49,571 nucleotides of DNA from Polyangia bacterium (GTDB lineage Bacteria; Myxococcota_A; Polyangia; Nannocystales; Nannocystaceae). Below are positions 20,145 through 28,395 of the stretch, in pieces (position 1 is the first letter of the stretch; each line of letters starts with the position of its first letter). The position numbers and the translations under genes are program-made. Location of the stretch: contig JAUIKS010000054.1 of NCBI GenBank assembly GCA_030430565.1, positions 1 to 49,571 on the forward strand, read 5' to 3'. The notes under the pieces were generated by a model that did no database searches, was not told where the DNA came from, and worked only from the letters and a program-made list of their open reading frames with translations.

Positions 20145-20193
20145 TCCTCGGGGGCGCTGGACGCTCCCGTGCGGGTTTGCCAAGCTCGGCCCA

Positions 20194-21153
20194 ATGGCAG
20201 AGACCCGCCGCAGGCTCTACCCCAGCATCGATCCCTACGAGACCGGCACCCTCGAGGTCTCCCCGCTGCACACGATCTACTACGAGCAGTCGGGGAACCC
20301 GCGCGGCAAGCCGGTGGTGTTCCTGCACGGCGGGCCGGGCGGCGGGACCAGCCCGGCGCAGCGCCGCTTCTTCGATCCCGCGCGCTACCGGATCATCCTG
20401 TTTGATCAGCGCGGCTGCGGACAGAGCACCCCGCACGCGTGCCTCGAGGAGAACACGACCTGGGATCTGGTCGCGGACATCGAGCGCCTCCGGAGCCATC
20501 TCGGCGTCGAGCGCTGGCAGGTGTTCGGCGGCTCGTGGGGCAGCACGCTCGCGCTGGCCTACGCCGAGAAGCACCCGCGTCGCGTCACCGAGCTCGTGCT
20601 GCGCGGGATCTTCCTGCTGCGGCAAAAAGAGCTGCGCTGGTTCTATCAGGCGGGCGCCAGCTCGATCTTCCCGGAGATCTGGGAGAAGTACGCCGCGATC
20701 ATCCCGAAGGCGGAGCAGCACGACTTCCTGCGCGCGTACTACCGCCGCCTGACCGGCGACAACGAGGCGGCGCGGCGCGAGGCGGCGCGGGCCTGGAGCG
20801 TGTGGGAGGGGAGCACGAGCTTTCTCTACTCGAGCCCCGAGAACATCGCGCGCGTCGCCGAGGACGCGTTCAGCCTGGCCTTCGCGCGCATCGAGTGTCA
20901 CTACTTCGTCAACGGCGGCTTCTTCGATCACGAGAACCAGCTGCTCGAGAACATCGACGCGGTGCGCGACATCCCGGCGGTGATCGTGCAGGGCCGCTAC
21001 GACGTCGTGTGCCCGATGGAGACGGCGTGGGAGCTGCACAAGGCGTGGCCCGAGGCTGACTTTCGGGTCATTGACGACGCCGGGCACTCCTCCTTCGAGC
21101 CGGGCATCATCTCGGCGCTCGTGGCCGCGACGGACCGCTTCGCGCGGCGCTAG
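20194..21153 (+). CDS. pip: Proline iminopeptidase (paralogue 1)
   Basis: 319 residues from ATG 20194; upstream in-frame sequence is non-coding-like. Alpha/beta-hydrolase of the proline iminopeptidase (S33) family: FLHGGPGGG oxyanion loop, LFDQRGCGQSTPH, nucleophile elbow GGSWGST (Ser near 113), and the late Asp (GRYDVVCP) and His (DAGHSSFEP) of the triad. CHYFVNGGFF is characteristic of the family. It removes N-terminal proline from peptides in the cytoplasm. A second copy follows 178 bp downstream in the same direction. Confidence 0.93.
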   Translation: MAETRRRLYPSIDPYETGTLEVSPLHTIYYEQSGNPRGKPVVFLHGGPGGGTSPAQRRFFDPARYRIILFDQRGCGQSTPHACLEENTTWDLVADIERLRSHLGVERWQVFGGSWGSTLALAYAEKHPRRVTELVLRGIFLLRQKELRWFYQAGASSIFPEIWEKYAAIIPKAEQHDFLRAYYRRLTGDNEAARREAARAWSVWEGSTSFLYSSPENIARVAEDAFSLAFARIECHYFVNGGFFDHENQLLENIDAVRDIPAVIVQGRYDVVCPMETAWELHKAWPEADFRVIDDAGHSSFEPGIISALVAATDRFARR

Positions 21154-21330
21154 CTCGCGCGCGGCCCAGGGCGCGAGCAGAGTCGCGCTCGCTACGGTGA
21201 CCCCGCGCGCGCATGCGGGCTGACCGCGAGCCCGCGCGAGGCCGGCGGCGCGCGGCCTCGAGCGAGCGCCGCGGCGCCGCGTCGACTCAGTAGCCACGGG
21301 CCCCGCATCCGGGGTATCACTCGTCCAGCC

Positions 21331-22296
21331 GTGCGACCCAGCGAACGCCTTAGCATCGCGTATCCGGACATCGAGCCCTATCACTTCGGGCGGCTCCAGG
21401 TGTCCGAAGAGCATGACCTCTACTTCGAAGAGTCCGGGAACCCGGATGGCCGGCCGGTGGTGTTCCTGCACGGAGGGCCAGGCGGCGGAACTGATCCGAA
21501 GCACCGCACCTTCTTCGATCCGAAGCACTACCGGATCATCCTCTTCGACCAGCGCGGCTGCGGGCAGTCGACGCCGCACGCCTCGCTCGTCGACAACACG
21601 ACCTGGCATCTCGTCCAGGACATTGAGGCGCTGCGCAGCTACCTCGGGATCGACCGCTGGCAGGTGTTCGGCGGCTCGTGGGGCAGCACGCTCGCGGTCG
21701 CCTACGCCGAGACCTACCCGCAGCGCGTCACCGAGATGGTGCTGCGCGGGATCTTTATGTTCACCAAGCGCGAGTGCGAGTGGTTCTACGGCTCCGGGAC
21801 GCGCACGCTGTTCCCGGACGCGTGGGACGACTTCGTGTCCGCGATCCCGGAGGACGAGCGCGACGATCTGATCGGCGCGTACTACCGCCGGCTGACCTCC
21901 GACGATCAGGCGACGCAGTTCGCGGCCGCCAAGGCGTGGAGCATGTGGGAGGGCCGCGTGGCGACGCTGATGCCCGACAACGATCTGCTCGCGCACTGCG
22001 AGAACCCCGAGTTCACGCTCGCGTTCTCCCGCATCGAGTGCCACTACTTCGTCAACAACGGCTTCCTCAAGCATGAGAAGCAGCTGTTCGCGAACCTCCA
22101 CCGGATCCAGCACATCCCGACGACGATCGTGCACGGTCGCTACGACATGATCTGCCCGGTCGAGAACGCGTACCGCCTGCACCGCGGGCTGCCGCGCTCG
22201 GAGCTGGTGGTCGTGCCCGACGCCGGGCACTCGGCGTTCGAGCCCGGGATCACCCACGCGCTCGTGCGCGCGACCGACGACTTCTTGAAGCGCTGA
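21331..22296 (+). CDS. pip: Proline iminopeptidase (paralogue 2)
   Basis: 321 residues, GTG start at 21331. Same family and motifs as the preceding gene (FLHGGPGGG, LFDQRGCGQSTPH, GGSWGST, GRYDMICP, DAGHSAFEP; triad Ser, Asp, His all present), with clear sequence similarity along the whole length, so the pair arose by tandem duplication. Differences in the cap region (FTKRECEWFYGSGTRTLFP against LRQKELRWFYQAGASSIFP) could change substrate preference. No Shine-Dalgarno is evident. Convergent with hemB. Confidence 0.92.
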   Translation: MRPSERLSIAYPDIEPYHFGRLQVSEEHDLYFEESGNPDGRPVVFLHGGPGGGTDPKHRTFFDPKHYRIILFDQRGCGQSTPHASLVDNTTWHLVQDIEALRSYLGIDRWQVFGGSWGSTLAVAYAETYPQRVTEMVLRGIFMFTKRECEWFYGSGTRTLFPDAWDDFVSAIPEDERDDLIGAYYRRLTSDDQATQFAAAKAWSMWEGRVATLMPDNDLLAHCENPEFTLAFSRIECHYFVNNGFLKHEKQLFANLHRIQHIPTTIVHGRYDMICPVENAYRLHRGLPRSELVVVPDAGHSAFEPGITHALVRATDDFLKR

Positions 22297-22311
22297 GCTG
22301 GCGCTCGCGGG

Positions 22312-23322
22312 CTACTTCTCGCCGGCGAGCCACTCGGCGACCTGGCGCGCGAAGTAGGTCAGGATCACGTCGGCGCCGGCGCGTCGGATCGCGATCAGGC
22401 TCTCGAGCACCACGCTGCGCTCGTCGAGCCAGCCGCGCTCGCTCGCGGCCTTGAGCATCGCGTACTCGCCGGAGACCTGGTAGGCGGCGACCGGCAGCGC
22501 GGTGGTCTCGCGGACCAGGCGGATCACGTCGAGGTAGGGACCGGCCGGCTTGACCATGATCATGTCGGCGCCCTCGTCTTCGTCGTGGATGACCTCGCGG
22601 ACAGCTTCGCGCGCGTTCGCGGGATCCATCTGGTAGGTCTTCTTGTCGCCGCCGCGGGGCGCCGAGTCGAGCGCGTCGCGGAACGGGCCGTAGTAGGCCG
22701 AGGCGTACTTGGCGGTGTAGGCGAGGATCGAGACCTCGGTGAAGCCCTCGTCGTCGAGCGCCGCCCGGATCGCGCCGATCCGGCCGTCCATCATGTCGCT
22801 GGGCGAGATGATGTCGGCGCCGGCGCGCGCCTGGCTGAGCGCCTGCTGGCACAGCACCTCGACGGTCTCGTCGTTGAGGATGCGGCCGTCGGCGGAGACG
22901 ATGCCGTCGTGGCCGTCGGAGGAGTAGGGGTCGAGCGCGACGTCGGTCACGGTGACCAGGTCGGGCCAACGGTCTTTGAGCGCGCGCAGGCAGCGAGGGA
23001 TCAGCCCGTCGGGGTTAAAAGACTCGCGCCCGTCGGAGGTCTTGAGCGCGTCCGGGACCTTGGGGAACAGGACGACCGCGTTGACCCCGACCGCGCGCGC
23101 GGCCTCGACCTCGCGCAGCAGACCCGGGAGGCTGAGGCGGGAGCAGCCCGGCATCGAGGCGATCGGCTCGTCCGCGTCGCCCTCGTGGACGAACAGCGGG
23201 TAGATGAAGTGCTCGGGCCCGACTCGCGTCTCGCGGTGAAAGCCGCGGATCGTCGCATTCTTTCGGTTGCGGCGGGGGCGAGAGGGCAGCGGCAGGACGT
23301 ACGAGCGAGCGCCTTCAGACAT
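22312..23322 (-). CDS. hemB: Delta-aminolevulinic acid dehydratase (porphobilinogen synthase)
   Basis: 336 residues, the normal length. Condenses two 5-aminolevulinates to porphobilinogen for haem and cobalamin. Active-site lysines lie in AYTAKYASAYYGPF (Lys205) and MIMVKPAGPYLD (Lys258). The metal-site segment reads DVALDPYSSDGHDG (127-140) with Asp in place of the Cys triad of zinc enzymes, so this is the Mg-dependent, Pseudomonas-like type. PSDMMDGRIGAIR, QMDPAN and YQVSGEYAM are family signatures. The gene is convergent with the second proline iminopeptidase (15-bp gap) and follows the glycosylase gene in the same direction, 67 bp downstream. Confidence 0.97.
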   Translation of the reverse strand: MSEGARSYVLPLPSRPRRNRKNATIRGFHRETRVGPEHFIYPLFVHEGDADEPIASMPGCSRLSLPGLLREVEAARAVGVNAVVLFPKVPDALKTSDGRESFNPDGLIPRCLRALKDRWPDLVTVTDVALDPYSSDGHDGIVSADGRILNDETVEVLCQQALSQARAGADIISPSDMMDGRIGAIRAALDDEGFTEVSILAYTAKYASAYYGPFRDALDSAPRGGDKKTYQMDPANAREAVREVIHDEDEGADMIMVKPAGPYLDVIRLVRETTALPVAAYQVSGEYAMLKAASERGWLDERSVVLESLIAIRRAGADVILTYFARQVAEWLAGEK

Positions 23323-23389
23323 CGCGCCCGTTGTACCGCAGCCCGCAGCGCTGGCGCGCTGCCTCCGCGAGCGGGGAGCAGGATCGGGC

Positions 23390-23986
23390 TCAGAGCGCGC
23401 GCAGGCTCCGGCGCTGCGTGACCCAGGGCGTGCCGGCGAGCGCGAAGCGCCAGGGCGCGTCTCGGTGCTCGGGGCGCGCGTAGTCGATGCCGACGCGGGG
23501 GCCGACGAGCACGCCGGCGGGCGCGGGGCCCTCGCGGAGGGTGAGCCCGCCGCGGCGAAACAGCGCGTGCCCGGACCAGGACGTGTCGAGCGCGAGGGCT
23601 TGGCCGACCTTGCCGGGCCCGGTGAGCAGCACGGGCCCGCGCTTCCCGCCGCGACGCGCCGCGATCTCGGCGTGACCCGAGACCGGCTCGCACGCGCGGA
23701 TCAGCGCGGCCGCGCCCTCGCCCGCGGGGCCGGTGACGATATTGAGCATGTTGTGCAGCCCGTAGCAGAGATAGACGTAGGCGTGGCCGGGAGGGCCCCA
23801 CATCGGCTCGTTGCGCGGCGTCCGGCCCATTCGGCAGTGGTTCGCGCTGTCGTCCGGCCAGCGATACGCCTCGGTCTCGGTGATCCGCAGCGTGATCGGG
23901 CCGCGCCGCAGCTGTTTTCCGAGCAGCTCACGCGCGACAACGAGCGCGTCGCGCGAGAAGAACGCCTGGGGAACGAGGTGGGACAC
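23390..23986 (-). CDS. mpg: DNA-3-methyladenine glycosylase (AAG/MPG type)
   Basis: 198 residues, GTG start at 23986. Matches the 3-methyladenine/alkylpurine DNA glycosylase (AAG) family: SRDALVVARELLGKQL, the catalytic Glu in ITETEAYRWPDDSANH, MWGPPGHAYVYLCYGLHNMLN with the Tyr wedge, RACEP, LLTGPGKVGQAL, and VGPRVGIDY near the end. It flips out and removes alkylated purines in base excision repair. Two dyads with inverted CGAACG/CGTTCG elements lie 33-73 bp upstream of the start. The hemB gene follows in the same direction. Confidence 0.94.
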   Translation of the reverse strand: MSHLVPQAFFSRDALVVARELLGKQLRRGPITLRITETEAYRWPDDSANHCRMGRTPRNEPMWGPPGHAYVYLCYGLHNMLNIVTGPAGEGAAALIRACEPVSGHAEIAARRGGKRGPVLLTGPGKVGQALALDTSWSGHALFRRGGLTLREGPAPAGVLVGPRVGIDYARPEHRDAPWRFALAGTPWVTQRRSLRAL

Positions 23987-24018
23987 CCCACCGGTATCCC
24001 ACAGCCCGGGTCGAGCAG

Positions 24019-24059
24019 GGGGGAGATCTCCCCCACGAACGCCGTTCGGATTCCGTTCG
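24019..24059. promoter_or_regulatory. Two adjacent dyads upstream of the glycosylase gene
   Basis: GGGGGAGATCTCCCCC (24019-24034) is a perfect 16-bp palindrome. It is followed by CGAACG-C-CGTTCG (24036-24048), and CGTTCG again at 24054-24059, so inverted and direct copies of CGTTCG are combined. Close to the Gram-positive SOS box half-sites (CGAAC/GTTCG) but with a 3-nt rather than 4-nt spacer. The site sits in the expected promoter region of the glycosylase gene. Operator function is inference. The rest of 23987-24447 shows no gene. Confidence 0.45.
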
Positions 24060-24447
24060 TCGGCGAATTACCCGCGTGATCCTCGCGCGAGCTCGACCCT
24101 GAACCTTGACAGGCGAGAATTTCGCGAAGTTTGGGGATTGCGCTGCGGGATCGAGGCTCCAACCTGGGAGCCGTAGTGAGCCAAATTTTCGGTCTCGTCA
24201 TCCCGCCCCAACGCCCCCCTCATCTGAGCCTGCCGGCCGCCCGCGCGCGAAGCCGCTCTGGTGACGGGGGTGTTCTCTTGGTTCACGCGCTCGCGCGGTA
24301 GCCTGCCGTAGCGAGTTCAGGGGCGCGCCATCGCGCGCGCCCAGACGCCGCCGCCAGCATCGGCGGCCCCGAGCGCGGGCGAGCGCGCCAAAACCGCCGC
24401 AAGAGCCCGCCCGTGACCCTCGAGAAGCGCTGAGAGCCCCACCCACA

Positions 24448-25152
24448 ATGATGACGCAGATCTACCTCTTCAACCTCGTGCTCGGCGGCGTGATGCTCGG
24501 CGCGTCGATCGTGCTCGGCGGGCACAACGCGGACGCGGACGCGGATCTCGATTTCGACGGGGACGCCGACGCGGACTTTGACGGGGACGCAGACGCAGAC
24601 GCGGACGCGGACGCGGACGCAGACGCTGGGCACGGCCCGGGCGTCGACACCCATGAGGGCTTTGACACCGCGCTCGATGTCCAGCCGAAGAGCCGGAAGC
24701 CCGCGAGCCTCGTCCGTCGATCCGCCGGAAACCTGCGGTCGCTGCGGTTCTGGACGTTCGGCACGACTTTCTTCGGCCTCACCGGCATCGTGCTCGGCGG
24801 CCTGCAGCTCGTGTCGTCGTGGATCGTCGTGCTCGGGCTGGCGATCGGAATGGGCTGCTTCGCGGGCGCCACGGCGCTGGCGGTGGTGCGCAGCTTGACC
24901 GAGGCTGGCAAGGCGGCAGAGACGGCCGGCGCGCACGACTACGTCGGCAAGATCGGCCGCGTGCTCGTGCCGATCACGAGCGGAGAGCTCGGGCAGATCC
25001 GCATCGAGCTCAAGGGCACCACCGTCGACGTGCTGGCGACGACCGACGATGACGAGTCGTTCGCGCGCGGCGTCGACGTGCTGGTGATCGAGCTGCGCGA
25101 CGACTCGACCGCGGTCGTCGCCGCCGCGCCGCCGCGCGCGCTGACGGCCTGA
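24448..25152 (+). CDS. NfeD-like membrane protein with Asp-Ala repeat insert
   Basis: 234 residues (ATG 24448; ATG 24451 also possible). A first TM segment at about 5-24 is followed by a strikingly acidic repeat, residues 28-60 (DADADLDFDGDADADFDGD then DADADADAD), which could bind Ca2+ or Mg2+. Two more TM segments lie at about 104-121 and 123-147, and residues about 163-220 form an OB-like beta domain (VGKIGRVLVPITSGELGQIRIELKG; VLVIEL) typical of NfeD proteins. NfeD proteins are genetic partners of flotillin/stomatin SPFH proteins, which here follow directly. The acidic repeat is not a usual part of the family. Confidence 0.82.
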   Translation: MMTQIYLFNLVLGGVMLGASIVLGGHNADADADLDFDGDADADFDGDADADADADADADAGHGPGVDTHEGFDTALDVQPKSRKPASLVRRSAGNLRSLRFWTFGTTFFGLTGIVLGGLQLVSSWIVVLGLAIGMGCFAGATALAVVRSLTEAGKAAETAGAHDYVGKIGRVLVPITSGELGQIRIELKGTTVDVLATTDDDESFARGVDVLVIELRDDSTAVVAAAPPRALTA

Positions 25153-25275
25153 GCACCGTCGACAATTTGAACTCCCGGACCGCGCGTCCGGCCTTGGCCT
25201 GATTATCCCGCGAGCACGGAGCGCGCGCGGGCTCACCCCAACCGACCTGTCTCAACGGTCAAAAGGAGAACCTCG

Positions 25276-26682
25276 ATGTTGTCACCCCTGTTGTCCCCGC
25301 TCGTCGCGGGGTCGAGCCTCGGCTTGCTCGCAGCTGCGCCGGGCGAACTCACCTCCGTCGCGATCGCGGCCGCCGCGACCGCGATCGGCATCTTGCTCGC
25401 GCTGGTGGTCGTCAAGCGCTTCCGCTACGTGTGCAGGCCGCACGAGGCGCTGATCTTCGCCGGCCGCTCCAAGGGCGGGCCGCGGGTCATCCTGGGGCGC
25501 GGGCGCAAGGGCGACAACAACGACGCGGGCGGGCAGGGCGGCGCGTGGCGCATGCCCTTTATCGAGCGTGTCGATCGGATCGACATGCGCACGCACTCCA
25601 TCGATATCATCGTTCAGAACGCGTACTCGGTGGGGAACATCCCGCTGCGGATCCACGCGATCGCCAACGTCAAGGTCCACTCCGACCCCAAGCTGATCCG
25701 CAACGCGATCGAGCGCTTCCTCAACCAGTCGCCCAACGAGATCCGACGCGTGGCCCAGCAGACGCTCGAGGGCGCGCTGCGTGAGGTCGTTGCCAAGATG
25801 ACGCCCGAGAAGGTCAACAGCGACCGGCTGACCTTCGCAAAATCGCTCAGCGACACCGCGGACGATGACCTCAACAAGCTCGGGCTGCAGCTCGACACCC
25901 TGAAGATCCAGAGCGTCGCCGACGACACCGGCTACCTCAACTCGCTGGGCCGCCCGCAGATCGCCGCGGCGCTGCGCGACGCCGAGAACGCCGAGAACCA
26001 GGCGCGGCAGGAGATCGCGGAGGCGCAGGCCAAGGCCAACCAGGTCGCCAGCGTCGCCAAGGCCGAGGCCGAGACCGCGATCGTCCGCCAGCGCAACGCG
26101 CTCGCGCAGCTGCAGGCCGAGCTGATGGGCGCGGCCGCGTCGGTCGAGCGCGAGGCGGAGGCGGCGGCCAAGACCGCGCGCGCCTCGGCGGAGCAGGAGC
26201 TGCAGGAGGTCCGCAACGAGCTCGAGCAAAAGCGCCTGCAGGCCGAGGTCGTGCTCCCGGCGGAGGCGCGCAAGCTCGCCGCCCAGCTCAAGGCCCGCGG
26301 CGACGCGGCGCCGACCATCGAGGACGGCGAGGCGGTCGCCAAGGTGCTCGCCGCGACCGCGGCCGCCTGGCAGCAGATCGGCCCCAAGGCCCGCGAGCTG
26401 TACGTCATCCAGCACCTCGAGGAGCTCGTCGGCGCCGTCGCCAAGAGCGTCGAGACCCTCGACGTGCAGGAGGTCAACGTCATCGACCCGGGCGACGGCT
26501 CGGGCCTCGCGAGCTACGCCGCCAGCTACCCGCAGACGGTCGCGGCGGTCCTCAGCGCGCTGCGTGAGACCACCGGCGTGGACATCCCGGCGCTGCTCGC
26601 CGCTGACGATCAGCCGAGCGCGGGCGGCGGCGCGGGCGTGAGCGCCGGCGCGCTGCTCGGCGGAAGGAGCGTGCAGCGATGA
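25276..26682 (+). CDS. Flotillin-like SPFH protein (paralogue 1)
   Basis: 468 residues, preceded by AAAAGGAGAA. TM anchor about 27-46. SPFH/band-7 domain about 50-230: FRYVCRPHEALIFAGR, IERVDRIDMRTHSIDIIVQNAYSVGNIPLRIHAIANVKV, and the Ile/Gln-rich LKIQSV ending. A long coiled coil with Ala/Glu/Gln/Lys heptads runs about 235-345 (EAQAKANQVASVAKAEAETA). The C-terminal region is Gly-rich after TTGVDIPALL. Flotillins oligomerise and organise membrane microdomains. Its stop overlaps the next flotillin's start (ATGA), and an NfeD-like gene is 123 bp upstream. Two flotillins of near-equal length in one operon suggest a hetero-oligomer. Confidence 0.9.
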   Translation: MLSPLLSPLVAGSSLGLLAAAPGELTSVAIAAAATAIGILLALVVVKRFRYVCRPHEALIFAGRSKGGPRVILGRGRKGDNNDAGGQGGAWRMPFIERVDRIDMRTHSIDIIVQNAYSVGNIPLRIHAIANVKVHSDPKLIRNAIERFLNQSPNEIRRVAQQTLEGALREVVAKMTPEKVNSDRLTFAKSLSDTADDDLNKLGLQLDTLKIQSVADDTGYLNSLGRPQIAAALRDAENAENQARQEIAEAQAKANQVASVAKAEAETAIVRQRNALAQLQAELMGAAASVEREAEAAAKTARASAEQELQEVRNELEQKRLQAEVVLPAEARKLAAQLKARGDAAPTIEDGEAVAKVLAATAAAWQQIGPKARELYVIQHLEELVGAVAKSVETLDVQEVNVIDPGDGSGLASYAASYPQTVAAVLSALRETTGVDIPALLAADDQPSAGGGAGVSAGALLGGRSVQR

Positions 26683-28109
26683 CCGCGACGATCCTGACCA
26701 GCACCACGGAGCTCCTCACCTCAACCTTTCAGACCACCATGGACAGCCTCCTCATCCCCCTCAGCGTCCCCTCTTTGCTGGCGGACGCGCCCTTCGGCGC
26801 CGCCGCAGCCCTGGGCGGCATCGCGCTGCTCGCCGTCGTCACGATCATCATGGTCGTGCGCAACCTGCTCTACGTCTGCGGCCCGAACGAGGTCCTGGTG
26901 TTCTCGGGGCGCCCGCGCAAGAGCGTGACGGGGACCATCGGCTACCGCGTGATCCGGGGCGGCAGCGCCCTGCGGATCCCGCTGCTCGAGACCGTCGATC
27001 ACATGGACCTGACCAACATGAACATCGAGGTCAAGGTCGAGGGCGCGTACTCGCTCGGCGGCATCCCGCTCAACATCCAGGGCATCGCCAACATCAAGGT
27101 CCCGGGCGAGGAGCCGCTGCTCAACAACACGCTCGAGCGGTTCCTGGGCCGCTCGCGCGAGGAGATCATGAAGGCGGCCCGCGAGACGCTCGAGGGCAAC
27201 CTCCGCGGCGTGCTCTCGACCATGACCCCCGAGGACGTGAACCGCGACAAGAACGTCTTCGCCCAGAACCTGATTAAGGAGGCAGGTGAGGATATGCGCC
27301 AGCTCGGGCTCGTGCTCGACACGCTCAACATCCAGAACATCACGGACGACGTGGGCTACCTGGACGCGATCGGGCGCGCGCGCTCGGCTCAGATCCGCCG
27401 TGACGCGCAGGTCGCCGAGGCCGAGACCAAGTCCGAGGCCGCCAAGCAGAAGTGGCTCAACACGCAGAACGCCGAGCTGGCGAAGATCGAGTCCGAGAAG
27501 GAGATCGCGCGCAAGGAGAACGAGCAGCGCATCGCCGACGCCCAGAGCCGCCGGGCCGCGCTGATCGCCGCCGAGCAGGCCGAGGTCCAGGCGCTCGTCG
27601 CCCAGGCCAAGGCCGAGGTCGCCATGCAGGAGGCGCGCATCGGTCAGGTCCAGCGCCGGCTGCAGGCCGACGTGATCCAGCCGGCCGAGGCGGCCTGTCG
27701 CGCCGCCGAGGAGCAGGCCAAGGGCGACGCCGCGCGCATCATCGAGAAGGGCACCGCGACCGCGACCGCGCTCACGCGCCTGGCCGAGAGCTACAACGCC
27801 AGCGGCGGCACCGGCCGCGACGCGCTGCTGATGCAGAAGCTCGTGCCGCTGCTCAACACGGTCTCCGGGACCATCGGCAACCTCGAGGTCAACCGCCTCA
27901 CCGTGATCCCCGGGGCCCGCGGCGCCGCGGGCGGAGACGCGCCGCTCGGCGCCAAGCTCATCGACCTGAGCGAGCAGTTCCGCGTGGCGACCGGGGTCGA
28001 CCTGCCCAAGCTGATGCAGGACCGCCTCGGCTCGAGCGGCGCCGAGGCCAGCAAGGCCACGGCCGGCAAGGCCAAGCCGCCCGCGCTGCCCCGCCGCTCC
28101 CCGGCGTGA
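26679..28109 (+). CDS. Flotillin-like SPFH protein (paralogue 2)
   Basis: 476 residues starting in the ATGA overlap with the preceding gene. Same architecture: N-terminal TM segment about 37-60, SPFH domain about 62-245 (LLYVCGPNEVLVFSGR; LTNMNIEVKVEGAYSLGGIPLNIQGIANIKV; LNIQNITDDVGYLDAIGR), coiled coil about 248-345 (EAETKSEAAKQKW; EQAEVQALVAQAKAEVAMQEA) and a C-terminal TGVDLPKLM that mirrors TGVDIPALL of the partner. Paralogue of 25276-26682. Tail is Lys/Ala/Pro-rich. A perfect 15-bp terminator follows. Confidence 0.9.
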   Translation: MTATILTSTTELLTSTFQTTMDSLLIPLSVPSLLADAPFGAAAALGGIALLAVVTIIMVVRNLLYVCGPNEVLVFSGRPRKSVTGTIGYRVIRGGSALRIPLLETVDHMDLTNMNIEVKVEGAYSLGGIPLNIQGIANIKVPGEEPLLNNTLERFLGRSREEIMKAARETLEGNLRGVLSTMTPEDVNRDKNVFAQNLIKEAGEDMRQLGLVLDTLNIQNITDDVGYLDAIGRARSAQIRRDAQVAEAETKSEAAKQKWLNTQNAELAKIESEKEIARKENEQRIADAQSRRAALIAAEQAEVQALVAQAKAEVAMQEARIGQVQRRLQADVIQPAEAACRAAEEQAKGDAARIIEKGTATATALTRLAESYNASGGTGRDALLMQKLVPLLNTVSGTIGNLEVNRLTVIPGARGAAGGDAPLGAKLIDLSEQFRVATGVDLPKLMQDRLGSSGAEASKATAGKAKPPALPRRSPA

Positions 28110-28156
28110 GCCCGACGGTCGCGGGGGACATGACCCCGCGGCCATAGGCACCACCT

Positions 28157-28194
28157 GAGAGCCCACCGCCCGATCGGGCGGTGGGCTCTCGTTT
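28157..28194 (+). terminator. Rho-independent terminator ending the NfeD/flotillin operon
   Basis: GAGAGCCCACCGCCC (28157-28171) pairs perfectly over 15 bp with GGGCGGTGGGCTCTC (28176-28190), loop GATC, followed by GTTT. The T tract is short but the stem is exceptional. Confidence 0.85.
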
Positions 28195-28256
28195 GCGCGG
28201 GGGGCGCAAGAGATCGACGAGGCGGTTTCAAGATCTTGAACAAGAATTCACACACG

Positions 28257-28270
28257 TGAATACCGATTCA
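28257..28270. promoter_or_regulatory. Operator copy 1, TGAAT-N4-ATTCA
   Basis: TGAATACCGATTCA is an inverted repeat identical in half-sites and spacing to the site overlapping the tetR promoter 96 bp downstream. A further reversed pair, ATTCA at 28246-28250, precedes it. Probable binding site of the TetR-family regulator encoded next. Confidence 0.65.
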
Positions 28271-28347
28271 TCCGTTTGAGCGGGGTGAAATGCCCGTACC
28301 CTCAGAGCCGCACTCTCCTGGTTCAGAACGTTGTCGGTCCGGAACTC

Positions 28348-28376
28348 TTGACATGAATCCGGATTCATCTAAATGA
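28348..28376 (+). promoter_or_regulatory. Promoter of the efflux operon overlapped by operator copy 2
   Basis: A perfect -35 TTGACA lies at 28348-28353. The spacer holds ATGAATCCGGATTCAT (28353-28368), a perfect 16-bp palindrome containing TGAATN4ATTCA, and a third half-site ATGAATCA begins at 28373. A -10 is less clear (TAAATG or AAATGA at 28370-28376). An operator lying between -35 and -10 is the classical place for TetR-type repression. Confidence 0.7.
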
Positions 28377-28395
28377 ATCACTGGAATCTGTTGCG

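Noticed and set aside
24106..24130. TTGACA as a -35 element in the gap between the glycosylase and NfeD-like genes
   Set aside because: No plausible -10 at 16-18 bp; kept out of the feature list.
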